Positions 11,622 through 21,960 of a stretch of DNA of 64,000 nucleotides are shown here, one piece after another (the stretch's first letter is position 1; each line of letters begins with the position of its first letter). Position numbers and translations under genes: made by a program. The notes under the pieces are model-generated. The model saw nothing but the letters and a program-made list of their open reading frames with translations. It was not told the origin of the DNA and did not search any database. Source of the stretch: Liopterus haemorrhoidalis (lineage: Eukaryota > Arthropoda > Insecta > Coleoptera > Dytiscidae); assembly GCA_963971575.1 (NCBI GenBank), contig OZ020611.1, positions 227,904,260-227,968,259 of the forward strand. Direction: 5' to 3'.

Positions 11622-12543
11622 TCAGTTCTGTCTTACCTCTCCGCATTCCTTCCTTCTTTCCTCGAGTACTCTCACCCACCTTTCTCCCTTTCCTTCTTCA
11701 CTCAACAGCTCCTTTATCTCTCCCTCCCGTTTTGTCATCTTTCCACATCTTTTTGTAAGATGTTCCAAGGATTCTTCCTCCTCTCTACACATTCTGCATA
11801 CCCTATCCTCTGGTTTTGCCCAGTACCTATTACTCCGTTCTTCATTTCCGCATCTTAATCTGGCAATCCTTCTAACTCTGCCCCCTGCCTTTCCTCTCCT
11901 CCCTTTCAAATATTTAGGTATTCCTACCGTCCTTATCTCCCTATACCTTTTCACATTTCTTGAATTGTCTATTCTTACTGTTCTTTCCTGCTCCTGTACC
12001 TCCTTATCTCTCCTTCTCAATTCTTCTACTATGTTTGTTCCTCCATTTCTCTTTCGCTCAGCTTCCCTTATGTCCATCCCACATCTCCAATAGTACTGTT
12101 TCCTTGTTTCTCCCCATTCCGACAGTTTACCTTTTTGTTCTTCCTTCATTCTTTATTCCCAGCATTCTCTTAATATCTTCCTTCTTTCGTCCCTCCTGAT
12201 TTTCTCCTCATACTTCGCCGCCCTCACCCCGGCTCCTACTCTCAGCTTTTCCCTCTTCATTTCCTCTCTCACTATATATCCTGGTGTCGTTCTGTCTAAT
12301 CCCATAATCCATCTCATGTATCCCTCTTGTACCCTTTCTACTATCTCCCATTCTTTCCATCCCCAGATCTCTACTCCGTACATGAGGATACTCTTCATTA
12401 TCCCGTCAAACAATTTCATTCTCCACCTGATATCGTCGTCAAACCACCTCTCTCCTATGCTCCATAGCTTCCCCATAACCATTCTTGCTTTCTTCACCCT
12501 TTCTCTAACATGCTGCTCTGCTCTGTTGTTCCTCGTTAGAACA
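11622..12543 (-). pseudogene. LINE reverse transcriptase, C-terminal part, one stop codon
   Basis: The frame runs on the - strand from about 12543 to 11622 and is interrupted by a single TAA (12153-12155), after which it continues in frame. The first part has the RT thumb-region signature seen in insect LINEs (YGVEIWGWKE, then RTTPGYIVREE). The second part ends in a Cys/His cluster, CRMCREEEESLEHLTKRC, the CCHC-type motif found after the RT domain. Catalytic RT motifs and the endonuclease are missing, because of 5' truncation. Clade is uncertain (Jockey/R1 group). The opposite strand shows long Ser/Leu-rich open frames that are only the complement of this coding sequence. Confidence 0.7.
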
Positions 12544-12583
12544 TATACGCTTTATTATATTGTCGCTTATATTGTCGTTTATT

Positions 12584-13074
12584 ATAAATATGTATCTAAA
12601 AATGGCGTTCTACATTTCTGCTAATCTTCTGACATTCGGCAGTATAATCTTTTTGCAATGCAAAACAATTCTATAAATATTTATACGCAACACATAAAAT
12701 AAATAACGGGAGAACAGTCGTAAAATAAACTTAACCAAACAACGCCTACAGATAGGCAACTATATTATCTTTCATGCGAAATGTAAAACATATACATCAG
12801 CTTATTGACATTCTCTATATGGATTCAGTTACAACAGTGGCGCAGCCAAGGGGGAGACGGGCCTGGGCCCCTCCCAGAACAGATTACACGGTGCTGCTCG
12901 GGAAGTTGACGATAAAATTTGTTAACCACAACAGTAGTTAATTTTTAAATTACTTCATTGTAAACAATATTGGCATTTTTTTTTTCGTATAAGTAAACAT
13001 TTTTTTAAGATTGCCTACTCTTGATAAAGTGATATAATTATTGTTCAAGTGAAAATACATTTAAATGTTATATT
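12584..13074. other. No gene recognised; solo hAT left end near 12835
   Basis: CAGTGGCGCAGCCAAGG at about 12835, followed by a GGGCCTGGGCCCC patch, is the typical beginning of a hAT element. No matching right end or 8-bp duplication is found nearby. The rest is AT-rich sequence without a frame. Confidence 0.35.
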
Positions 13075-13350
13075 TAGGTTTTCGTAGGTATAATCAAGAA
13101 ATCCTTATTCCGTCACATGAGTCTGTTCGTTCGGTACAAATTGTGGTCAAGCGGCTGATTTAGAGAACTAACAGTAAGAGAACATAAGAAAGAGAAATAT
13201 TGAGAAAATATATCCCGCGAAAAATATAAATAAATATGCATTTATCGAAGAAAAAATCAAGTGAAAGTTCTTGATACATGGATTAATTAAATTTTTTTTA
13301 TCAAAAAATTCAGTTTGCCAAAGAAAAAGCTAGGAAAATAAATATGTAAG
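13075..13350 (+). mobile_element. HINE-A fragment
   Basis: TTTTCGTAGGTATAATCAAG, then a TCTGTTCG remnant and TTGTGGTCAAGCGGCTGA follow the order of the HINE-A left end (GTAGGTATGACC, GTCT tract, TGTAGCCAAACGGCTAA). The copy is strongly diverged and 3'-truncated. Confidence 0.45.
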
Positions 13351-14135
13351 TTACTTTTGTTTCTTAAAGGTTTTTTAATTTCATTTAATTAAATTTTGTG
13401 TTTTTGTTTATTATATAGGTAATAAATAATTTTTTTCTAGTTCTGACACTTTTGTATAACTTTGCCGGACACCCCGCTCCCGTTTGCTATTCTGTGAATT
13501 TTCTTACGAAGAGGGGCGAATTATTTTTAGTAGCCCATGGGCGCCGAATTTCTTAAGACGGCCGTGGGTAGAGGGTATCTAATAACGAAGTTCTACAAAG
13601 ATCAAGAATAGAACTAAGGCGATCAAGTGTAGTAAAATCTGTTACCTTGGTAATATTATAAGCAGGGATGGGGAGTCGGAGTCGGAGTCGGGAGTCGGGA
13701 GTCGAGGAGTCGAAGCTTTTTGGAGGAGTCGGAGTCGGAGTCGGGAGTCGGTAAAAGTTATCGACTCCCGACTCTTTGACTATATATTTATCAAGGATGA
13801 GAACAATCCGAAAACGAAAGCAAAATACCATACTACCAGAATTTGTTAAAGCATGGAAACAGGAACGACATTTTTTCTCTGTTCATGAACGAAAATGAAA
13901 TTAAAAATATTCAATTCTAGTTTCCTTCATGCTTTTCAGTTAAAAATTTAATTAATTTTTAGTAATATCTAATTTTTCTTTTTTTGTATACTTTGGTTAT
14001 TATGTTAAAACGAAACTAAACTGGATTTTTATTTTCTCAAGTTGTAACGGGCTTTGTGATTATTTTATGTTTCATGTTGGCAGCTAATATCTATATGTCA
14101 AAAGAAAAAAGTGACATGTTATGAAAAATCAAGTA

Positions 14136-14317
14136 CAGTCTGTTCCAAACGATTAGGCGGAACTAACTGGAATTTTCATTTTTGTAAGTTGTCATTAGCT
14201 ATTTTTTTATATATTGAAGTTGGCTTTTCCTGAACAAAATGATCAAAAGCTTCAATCAAACGGTTAAAGTAACTAGTATTGAAAATCTAGTTCCGCCTAA
14301 ACCAAAGGAACAGACTT
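14136..14317. mobile_element. MITE-C copy (mariner-type) inside the hAT at 13663
   Basis: The left end CAGTCTGTTCCAAACG and the right end AGGAACAGACTT are inverted and flanked by TA. Inner motifs TAGGCGGAACTA and TAGTTCCGCCTAAA are also inverted. It is about 180 bases and non-coding. Confidence 0.65.
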
Positions 14318-14456
14318 TATATAAAAAACAAAACAATTTTTTTTTTAAACTAATATATTTGAAAATTTGTATTAAAAATGACTCAATAGTCAAGATGAAA
14401 TGAAAATGACATTTTATAAAAACAGCTAACCCCAACCCAAGATATTTAATGTAAGT

Positions 14457-14637
14457 ATATTCTGTTTGCTTGGTTTAAGCGGAATTAGTTATCGAAATCT
14501 ACTAACTTTTAAGTATTGAATGAAGCTTTGTATCATTTTGTTTAACAAAAGCCCACTTTAATAGTTAAAAAGTAAAATCGTGATAATTTGAGAAAATAAA
14601 AATTCCATTTAGTTCAGCTTAAACATTTGGAATAGAC
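14457..14637. mobile_element. Second, diverged MITE-C copy inside the same hAT
   Basis: TTCTGTTTGCTTGGTTTAAG opens and TTAAACATTTGGAATAGAC closes the copy, matching MITE-C termini with several substitutions. The inner TTTAGTTCAGCTTAA matches the family motif TTTAGTTCCGCTTAA. Boundaries are approximate. Confidence 0.45.
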
Positions 14638-14794
14638 TTTACAATTTACCAGTGAAAGGAGTCGGGAGTCGAAGTCGGAGTCGGAGTCGATTTTCAAAAA
14701 TACCGACTCCGGAGTCGAGAGTCGGGAGTCGATAATTTTTCTGTCGACTCCCCATCCCTGATTATAAGACAACAATATATTACAAGACATATAT

Positions 14795-15346
14795 CTCGTG
14801 ACAACCAAAAAGAACGAAATTCCCATTTAGTTCCGCCTAAAATTTTTGAATAGCCTGCATACCTTAAGCCTTAAGTGTTTTCTTTGATACCACATTATAA
14901 TTTTTTTAAATATAATCATTTTTTCAACGTTACAAAAAATCGATAATTTTCGAAATAATGATCTGATCAAAAATTCCTGTTAAAATATTCCGATTCCCAA
15001 TGAATGTACATTATTGAGATTTTTTCCGGAATTTTTGGACCAACCTTTCTGAGAATTAGGGTGGGGTACAAAAGTTTTTTGTCATATTTTTGGCGAAAAT
15101 TTTTTAGTAAATATTTCCAAAATATTTGATTTTTCAAAAATAAAATTTTGTTGGATTATATATGCATTAAGAGGCTTTATTTGATACTTCACTAAAAATT
15201 CTCTATAATTTTCCTATAAGCGTGCCAAAGAGTTGTACAAGTATACTAAATTTCAACTTTCTGTTTCTAGGCGTTTGGCTACAATATTTACTGATCACGA
15301 GGGACATCATAATGGATTTTTGGTCATACCTACAAAAACCTAAAAA
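14795..15346 (-). mobile_element. HINE-A fragment in inverse orientation, preceded by a MITE-C right end
   Basis: At 14800-14860, TTCCCATTTAGTTCCGCCTA is a solo MITE-C right end. From about 14870 to 15346 the - strand shows HINE-A in order from its left end: TTTTTGTAGGTATGACC (15343 downward), TGTAGCCAAACGCC, AAGTTGAAATTTAG, then internal motifs around 14990-15070. The GTCT tract is reduced and the distal part is lost. Confidence 0.5.
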
Positions 15347-15937
15347 CCTTTTTCAACAACACAAAAATGATATTATTTCACTATTTGATCAAAAATTCTT
15401 GTTGTACTATTCCAGTTCATATCAATGTTTCATATTTTGTGGGCCAGAAAAAATATGTATATTTTTGGAAAAAATTGTGTTAAAATAAAAACCTGAATAA
15501 AACTTATGAACATATTTAATCATTCAATACATTTCTTATAATACCGAAATTCTTGAGCAAATCCACAATATTTTTCAATAGACAAAATACGATCCATGTA
15601 ATGAATATCAATAAACGGTTCATTTCTATCAATGCGCAACCCACAATACTTTTATGTACAGCAATACAGCATACAATCAGGAAATTGAAACAAAAAAACA
15701 ATATTAGCCAAGCTAAGCCTTATCAAATCCTCCCGTCAGATAATAAAGAAAATGAAAATTATTTTGTTAATTAAATGTATTATCACAAATGCCCTAATCA
15801 TTACAACTGTTTTATTCTATATTTACAATCTCGAATTATTATGTATATTAAGTTTGACGACTGTGAGAGATAAATGTTTTATTTTTTATTATTCCTATTT
15901 AATTAAATGTAATGGAAGGGTTATCTGGAAGTGGCTA

Positions 15938-15972
15938 TATATAAAATGGAGATTTTATATATATATAATTCA
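15938..15972 (+). promoter_or_regulatory. Putative core promoter: TATA box with initiator
   Basis: TATATAAA at 15938-15945 lies 34 bases before the A of a TTCATT initiator-like motif (A at 15972). This TATA-Inr spacing is close to the arthropod norm and would give a 5' UTR of about 33 nt before the ATG at 16005. The 400 bases upstream show no transposon signature, unlike most of the window. TATA-like strings are common in AT-rich DNA, so position relative to a good start codon is the main support. Confidence 0.4.
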
Positions 15973-16004
15973 TTCATTGTCTGAATTAACTGAGGAAGAG
16001 TAAA

Positions 16005-16025
16005 ATGGGTTCGGCATTTTTAAAG
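16005..16025 (+). CDS. First coding exon of a secreted acidic protein gene (MGSAFLK)
   Basis: The ATG is in strong Kozak context (AAAATGG, A at -3, G at +4). Seven codons, MGSAFLK, run into AAG followed by GTAAGTTAT at 16026, a perfect match to the 5' splice-site consensus. The exon ends in phase 0. It supplies the n-region of a signal peptide (one Lys before a hydrophobic stretch); the exon at 62583 is also phase 0 and begins with the hydrophobic core. The join is inferred from phase and signal-peptide logic, not seen in a transcript, and a small exon between the two cannot be excluded. Promoter elements lie just upstream. Seven codons alone would not be convincing; the combination is. Confidence 0.55.
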
Positions 16026-16299
16026 GTAAGTTATAAATAATGTTAAACAATTAATAGAAGTTTATGAAGTATAATTCAGCTGCCAGAATTTTAACTAAAA
16101 GTAACTACCGTATTAGCCTGAATATAACGCGACTCCGAATTTAACCGACACCAAAATTTTTCATGAAGATATTTTGAAAAAAAAAAAGTTATTCGAAAAT
16201 CGCATCGGTATCGTTAGTATGTTCGCTTTAAGTCTCCACAAAATTGCATCTTCAGACCCATTTAAATTATTTAAAATGCAACATTTCTTAAAACCATCA

Positions 16300-16860
16300 C
16301 TATCGATTAAGGTTCGATCTTGTACCGGTCGCAATCAGTTTTCCAAAAAGTGAGACTGAGGATTTCTTTGTTTTTCCTGAAGGTGTCAATGGGGGATTTT
16401 CCGCTGACATCCAATTACTGTATTCATTTCTTAAGTTGTCTTTAAGTGGTTTATTGACCACCACATCCTAGACTTGCAACTAAGGTGTCATACCATCTGG
16501 TATTATCAGAATTAAATGCCTGAATTTTTTCTTTAACACCTGACGTAAGGTGGCCTCGAAATGCATCAAGGAACAAGGTTTTCTCAGAGAACCTGTCCGT
16601 TTTCGTATATCACATTTTACCAATCTAATACCAATTTCTCTGTCATCCAGCCTTTTTCTTGGGCCCGAAAAATTATTCCTGGATGCAGCTTTTCTTTGGG
16701 CTTTGCTTTACGTTTCAATATATCGTAAGGTTGAAGCTTCTGTCCATGAGCAGTAACGGCAAGCATAACAATAATTCTGGAATTATCGTAACCAGTTGAC
16801 TTCGATATGACCGTTTTTTCACCTTTCGGGGTGGTACGGAAGCATAGGAGTATTAATAAG
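16300..16860 (-). pseudogene. pogo/Tigger-like DDE_1 transposase, multiply broken
   Basis: Read on the - strand, blocks typical of the family appear in order: GEKTVISKSTG, IVMLAVTAHGQKLQPYDILK, EKLHPGIIFRAQEKGWMTEK, then in other frames a block near SLMHFEATLRQVL, IPDGMTP, LDVVVNKPLKDNLRNEYSNW and a C-terminal GKTKKSSVSLFGKLIA. At least two stop codons and several frameshifts separate the blocks. The N-terminal DNA-binding (CENP-B-like) domain and the first catalytic Asp region are not visible, so this is the C-terminal two thirds at most. It is non-functional. Confidence 0.65.
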
Positions 16861-16891
16861 AAGGGTTGTTTATATTACATTCCATTACCTA

Positions 16892-17725
16892 CAGAGGCGG
16901 ATTAAAGTCGGTTGAGGCCCCGGGCGCAGGAGAAAATATTGGGCCCCTTAAAAGAAGGGAGAGACAGAGAAAATCAAAATACATGTTAACCATTATTTTT
17001 AAATAAATAAAAAATATTATGTACTATTAATGTTTTATTTCCAATAAATTTTTAATGTAATATATATATAATATAATTAGTAATAGCATATAAATGCATA
17101 ATAATGTAAAAGTATAAGTATAATAGGAGATGTATAAGTATATATAGAAATGTGAACAAAAAAATCATAGAATTTTACTGGAAATATTTCTTTTTTTTTT
17201 TACAAATGTGAAATTTAAATAATTTTGTTTCTAGCTTTTCGTTTTGCAAACTTATTAACTATCTCATTGCAATCAATAATGTTAAGTAAATTGGCATGAT
17301 TAATAAAATTTTCAAAATAATTTCCACGTTTGGAAAAGTTGCTTTTATATCTAATGCTGTTTTGTATATATTATTAATTAATCGCTTGTCTTCTTCATCT
17401 AAAAAGATTAAAACTGTTTCAACATATCTTTAAAATTACTTGAATCAATGTCAGTTTTATACATTTTTATTAAATTATTTTTAATTTAATAAAATATTAA
17501 CGCATTTTTTCATTTCTTCTACACACAATGTAAACACGAAAAAAATCTAAAATAACTTTTTCATAGATTTTTTCGCGTCTGTTCAATTCTGCTATTAAAT
17601 GATAGAATATTACATATGAAAAAGTACATTATTTAAAAAACGATATAATTAGGGTTTTGCGGGGCTCCTCAGAAGACGGGGCCCAGGGCGTGCGCCCGGT
17701 GCGCCCGCCGTTAAATACGCCTCTG
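16892..17725. mobile_element. hAT element inserted in the pogo-like element
   Basis: The termini are CAGAGGCGGATTAAAG and TTAAATACGCCTCTG, flanked by the exact 8-bp duplication ATTACCTA (16884-16891 and 17726-17733). The ends carry GC-rich GGCCCCGGGCGC/GCGCCCGGTGCGCCC segments. The interior retains the extreme C-terminus of a hAT transposase on the - strand, so it is a deletion derivative rather than a de novo MITE. Confidence 0.85.
17222..17430 (-). pseudogene. hAT transposase C-terminal remnant (ZMYM1/TTF-type)
   Basis: The - strand reads KATFPNVEIILKILLIMP, the FPNVEIALRIxLTxPV block of the hAT dimerisation region, and then in another frame CNEIVNKFAKRKARNK before a stop, the usual hAT C-terminal tail. 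The segment between them, which normally holds ASAERSFSKLK, is deleted. This fits an internally deleted non-autonomous element. Confidence 0.55.
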
Positions 17726-17820
17726 ATTACCTAGACCTTAAATTTAGCGCGAGTCAATTTTTTCACAGAAAATAATTGGTAAAATAATATCGTGTTATAT
17801 TCGGGCTAATACGGTAGTTA

Positions 17821-18087
17821 AACTAGAGTCTCGATATGCGTCGAATCGAAATATGTTGCAACAAAAAATACTGAAAATCTGGTTCACGAAGGTATGATTC
17901 GATATGCGCCCTTATAGATTAAATAAATCGGGTATTCTTTCGCCTACAGCAATTGATTTGTCAAACGGGTGTCAAACTGGCGACCACTGGCTACATGCGG
18001 TCCAATTCTTGAATTTTTGCGGCCCGCAACGACCTCTTATACTATAATAATTTATTTCTACTCCAATGTTTTAATTGATTTATTATA
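17821..18087. other. No gene recognised; hAT-like left terminus near 17957
   Basis: GGGTGTCAAACTGGCG and GCGGCCCGCAACG (about 17968-18030) resemble one end of the hAT at 58533-59385 (GATGTCAAACTC, GGGCCGC). No partner end or duplication is found. Confidence 0.3.
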
Positions 18088-18964
18088 AACTAGCAGTATA
18101 CCGGCTGCTTCGCTACCGAAAAAGTAGTCGTAGCCGGCTTAGACCAGACCCATGGCAGAATCGGTTTAAGACTGGCTTGGTGCGAATTGTTTTTGGATTC
18201 AAATATATATATTTGTTTTAATCTACTATTGTATTGATATGTGCTTCTTACACAAATAATGTAAGTAAGGGCTTCTTTGTAAACATTGATAGTACAGTCA
18301 TTTGGTAACAACACGTATAAGTGTCCCGTTGTGGTAACCTAGGAAAATGCCACAAACTGTTGCCCATGTGAAAATCACTCATCGCTGGTCACGTGAAGCA
18401 TTTTATCTTGTACCTTATGAAGTTATTTGGTATGATATTTATTATAATTATTCCGTGATTACTCCTAATCTATAATCGTACCTATATACGTCAGAGCACT
18501 TTTTTACCGTTAATAAATGATCTTGCCACCGAAGCAAGTTTTATTCGTATAGTTTTAGGGGCTACGGTTTTCGGGGCTACGGTTTTACGGGCTAGGTTCA
18601 ACAGCAAATTTAATGATATAATTGTCGTCGAAAAATAAAATAAAAAATCTGGGATATATATCTTCGGGAACATTTTTGTAGCAATATTAAACCCTAAAAG
18701 TCCTACATATATATATATATATTGAATATGTATATCTTTTATTTTTTCACCACCAAAGCATTTTAATGTGATTAATGTAAAATTCTAAATTACATTTTTG
18801 TACATGTGTATGGGGTAACCTCTATTAGCAAAAACCAAGTCTATATCTCTCATTGGGCATAAGAGATATTGAGGAATCAGTGAAAAAGCATTTTGCCCCT
18901 ATAGGGGTGGACTTATTAAAAAAAAAGTTTCAATAAGTTTCTAAAGATTTTAAAAAGACACTTA

Positions 18965-19537
18965 CAGTACCTAGACAAAATATTATAACCACTTATGATT
19001 TTTTTAAAATTCATTGTTTTACACAATATCAACCAAATAGTAATACACCAATTTTATTTTTATTTTGTATTTTATTATTTCAAATTATTTTAGTACATTT
19101 ATAAAATGTTTTTTAATATTTTGTGTTGGCCCCCTTTGCTTTTATTACTGCCGCAATTCTTCGAGGCATACTCTCAATACATGCCCTAATACAATTTTCA
19201 ATATCTGGAGAGCCATGCCATACTTTTTTAATATTATCTATTAAAACTTGTTTATTAGTATTATTTAAATCATAAGCAGGTCTTTTCAGGAGGTTCCAAA
19301 CATTTTCGATAGGATTGATATCCGGCGAATTACCTGGCCAGGACAAAATCGGTACTTTTTGTTCTTGCAAATCAGTCTCAGAATAAAACTACAGAGTTGA
19401 AGATGTTTTAAATTACTTATCTTTTAATAAATACACGATATGTTAAAGGAATAAATAAAGTAGCATATGATTATATGTCGGCATTTTTAATAAACAGTTG
19501 TTTTTGTAGGTGGTTATAATATTTTGTCTAGGTACTG
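18965..19537 (-). mobile_element. Tc1-like element, internal deletion derivative
   Basis: Perfect 28-bp terminal inverted repeats begin CAGTACCTAGACAAAATATT, flanked by TA on both sides (18963-18964 and 19538-19539). Total length is 573 bases, with only the C-terminal third of the transposase left. The identical termini suggest a relatively recent insertion. Confidence 0.85.
19113..19370 (-). pseudogene. Tc1-like transposase, C-terminal fragment
   Basis: About 85 residues are open on the - strand: SWPGNSPDINPIENVWNLLK (the block with the third catalytic Glu of DDE, in NPIENVW), then a helical region and the family-typical end RIAAVIKAKGANTKY. The HTH domains and the first two catalytic Asp residues were lost in the internal deletion. 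The Met that opens the frame is not the original start. Confidence 0.75.
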
Positions 19538-20650
19538 TATATGCTAAAACGGAATGTTATCTTAATAAACATAGGAAATGCGAAGCGTTCTACAATTGAC
19601 CCCGAATGTAAATTTAAGGGTTGTTAAGGGCAAAATCCTGAATTTCTTTCATAAATATTTGTAACATTTATAAGCAAAAACTTTCGATATCTTATTGGTC
19701 CCAAGATTTATTGAGGAATCCTTGAAATCATATTTCACCCCTTTTCACCCCCTTAGGGGTCGAATTTCAAAAAATGTCTTGTTTGGGGGTGCTTATATCA
19801 TGGAAAGAATAAGCTTTCCGAATTTCATGACTATGTCCAAGGGACGTTTTATAGAATAAAAAATAGCAACTTCTTTCGGGGTGCAATTAAAAAAATATGT
19901 TAAAAAGATATTTTAAGTTTTTAAGTTAACAGTTTTAATCCAGAAACATTCCCTTATAATGAGAATTTTGAGATGCTATATGGCACCTGTTCGAATCCTG
20001 GTTTTACTCTACATACTAAATTTGATTAAAATATGTCAAACTGTTTTTAAAAAAGATTCGTCAAAAACAACAATAAATAAACCAAAATAATGAAGTTAAT
20101 AAATATCGAAAAAAATAAAAAAATATAATATAGATGTTGTCTCGTTCTACATAGACTAATTATAGTTTTGCTAAATAACTGAATAAAGATCAGTGCTGTT
20201 TACCAACAATATTTGAGCCGAACATTTCCGATGCCGCCCGAAGAGCCACTATCTGAATATAGTCATCCAATCAACTATTGAATGAAAATTTCTATTCCCT
20301 CACTGCATATTTAATAGATATTCTAATGGTCCAATATAATTAAAAACAAAATTATTAATTTCTCGTTTCTGGTGGGACTTTTTTGAGATTTTCGATTTTT
20401 CTAGTTATGATGAAGGCATTTCCTACCTGTATGCAAAATTTCATCTCGGTAGCATATCTGGAAGTGGGTTAGAATTTCTGGACATACCCACAAATATTCA
20501 GTTTTATATATAAAGATTTACTACCTGTACTTTAATGAAGTCCATTAAGATACAAATTATCATTAAAATACAAGTTTATAACCAATAAAAATGCAGGATC
20601 ACAGCAATATTCGGTCAATATCAAGATTGCTATAAGCAAATATATCAATT

Positions 20651-20956
20651 TTGACAGTTAATTATAATTTGACTAGTATGTTCGCAACATTTGTGCTTTT
20701 GAAAATAAAATTGGTAAAAATGTGCGATAGTGAGAATGAAAGTGAAAATTTAACTCCACCTGAAATTATAGAACGAGGCACTAGAACGGCAAACAATTTA
20801 TTGCTAAAAAAATCAGTGAAGACATATGAAAAATTTTATTCGCAATTTATGGTGAACAAAAGTGACAATTTAATGTCACTCTCGAGTGTTTCAGCTTTTG
20901 CCGCACATGACGCTGCGATCTTAAAGAGATTCCTCTATTTGCTAATGAGGATTTGA
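20651..20956 (+). pseudogene. Possible Crypton-type tyrosine recombinase N-terminal fragment
   Basis: An open frame of 101 codons; the meaningful part starts at MCDSENESENLTPPEI. NNLLLKKSVKTYEKFYSQFM, followed by NLMSLSSVS, resembles the NLLPEKSxxxYExxYxxFxxW entry of Crypton-derived recombinases found in insect genomes. The catalytic R-H-R-Y core is absent, and the frame ends after a divergent tail. An exon of an unrelated host gene is the alternative, but no splice sites frame it well. Confidence 0.35.
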
Positions 20957-21353
20957 GTGTATCATAGTCTGAAAAGAATTTCACTGGAGGGGAAATATAT
21001 CTATTATCATAGAAAAACAAAAGTTATTGAGAAAAACAGAACAGTATGTTCATAGAAATTTTTAGGTTAGACAAATGCTTACTGCACATGCGTCAATTAG
21101 AAATTAACGTAAAAGTTTTGAGTTTGCAATCTCCTAATTTTAATTTAGAAGTATACGTATTAATTTAGTAGGTTGTGAACGCTAACGTACAGATACGTAT
21201 AACAAACATTTACGTTATCTCTAAGTACTAATATTAATTTATAATTTTGACATTGTGAATGCAGCATAAGCAAGCAGAGAAAACATTTGCAAGTTACAAA
21301 AGAACACTTACTTAAATTATCAAATGAAAAATTATTTTTATTTTATTCTTTTT
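20957..21353. other. No feature seen
   Basis: AT-rich sequence without recognisable repeat termini, frames or motifs. Confidence 0.4.
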
Positions 21354-21960
21354 ACCGACCGCCAACATATATAAGGGAGGTACTGTGATCATACCGATTT
21401 TGACATTTCGAGATTTCGATGGATCTCCACGAATTGAAGTCCCTACATAACGTTTTGACTATTTTTAGCATGATGTCTGTCGGTCTGTCTGTCCTTCCAT
21501 CCGTCTGTCTGTCTGTCTATCTGTCTGTCTGTGTACACTTGCAGAGAAAATTCGGCTGAAATGATTTTTATGAAACTTCATATTCTGCCATCAATGGCAC
21601 GAGTTGATCAACTTTTGGTAAAAATCTGTTGACTAAAAGAGTTTACTCGTGTCGATTTAAAGGTTTTTGCGAATATTTCATAACAGAAAAATATTTCGAA
21701 AAAATTTATTGAATAAAAGTTGCTATAAAAGCAATAACTAACAACTTTTATTGAGACATTTTTTGATAAAACGAAAAAAAATTGAAAAAAAGTATGAAAA
21801 AGTATCTATTTTTTCATACTTATAAGTAACGTTTCCATGGTCATGATAAATAATATCTCTGTTAGAAAATATTAGGCCAAGATATTTCTACTCTGCTGCT
21901 AGAATGTATTTTATACAAGTACTTTATGATGGCGGTCGGTCCTGTGGTGGCCACAGCTGA
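21354..21960 (+). mobile_element. HINE-B 1, complete Helentron-like element
   Basis: Left end: T run then ACCGACCGCCAACATATATA. A (GTCT/GTCC)n tract lies at about 21476-21530, then conserved GTGTACACTTGCAGAG and CGGCTGAAATG. Right end: GGCGGTCGGTCC, inverted relative to the left ACCGACCGCC, then hairpin CTGTGGTGGCCACAG, CTGA and a T run. The arrangement of subterminal inverted repeat, GTCY microsatellite, 3' hairpin and T-T insertion is that of Helentron-derived DINE-1-like elements. No coding capacity is seen. This copy defines the family limits used for the other copies. Confidence 0.7.

Larger units (their letters stand above)
11320..12567 (-). mobile_element. 5'-truncated non-LTR retrotransposon (LINE)
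   Basis: A LINE remnant on the - strand, holding the end of the reverse transcriptase ORF and a purine-rich 3' region that ends in AT-rich tail sequence near 11320. A 16-bp direct repeat TATATTGTCGTTTATT flanks it (11304-11319 and 12568-12583) and is the likely target-site duplication. About 25 bases between the truncated 5' edge and the right repeat are not recognised. Confidence 0.65.
13663..14760. mobile_element. hAT element with GGAGTC subterminal arrays
   Basis: The termini are CAGGGATGGGGAGTCGG and CGACTCCCCATCCCTG, flanked by the exact 8-bp duplication ATTATAAG (13655-13662 and 14761-14768). Each end carries a run of GGAGTC/GACTCC hexamers (13673-13770 and 14657-14752). The centre has no recognisable transposase and contains two MITE-C insertions. 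This is a well-bounded non-autonomous hAT. Confidence 0.85.
16103..17820 (-). mobile_element. pogo-like DNA transposon, split by a hAT insertion
   Basis: Inverted termini TAACTACCGTATTAGCC (from 16102) and GGCTAATACGGTAGTTA (to 17820) continue inward as GAATATAACGCGA/TCGTGTTATATTC. The element carries a decayed pogo/Tigger-class (DDE_1) transposase on the - strand. The hAT at 16892-17725 was inserted into it later. The target duplication cannot be fixed because the terminus is palindromic (TAA/TTA). It lies 80 bases after the 5' splice site of exon 1. Confidence 0.65.
18088..20518. repeat. Unclassified long interspersed repeat, interrupted by a Tc1 element
   Basis: It starts around AAACTAGCAGTATACCGGCT and ends around AGTTTTATATATAAAGATT, a terminus style seen in a widespread arthropod repeat beginning ACTAGCTGACCCGGC. 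Internal phrases such as CTCGGTAGCATATCTGG are non-coding. I identify no transposase or RT of its own. Boundaries and unity of the element are inferred. Confidence 0.3.

Noticed and set aside
11410..11679. Lys/Arg-rich frame ending in poly-Arg on the - strand
   Set aside because: Purine-rich LINE 3' sequence plus a (GAA)n microsatellite read in another frame; no domain is visible.
11293..12199. Long Ser/Leu/Phe-rich open frames on the + strand
   Set aside because: They are the complement of the LINE coding sequence and its purine-rich 3' region.
15752..16003. An 83-codon frame with several hydrophobic stretches just before exon 1
   Set aside because: It overlaps the putative promoter, has AT-rich composition-driven codons and no family resemblance, and ends where the 5' UTR would be.
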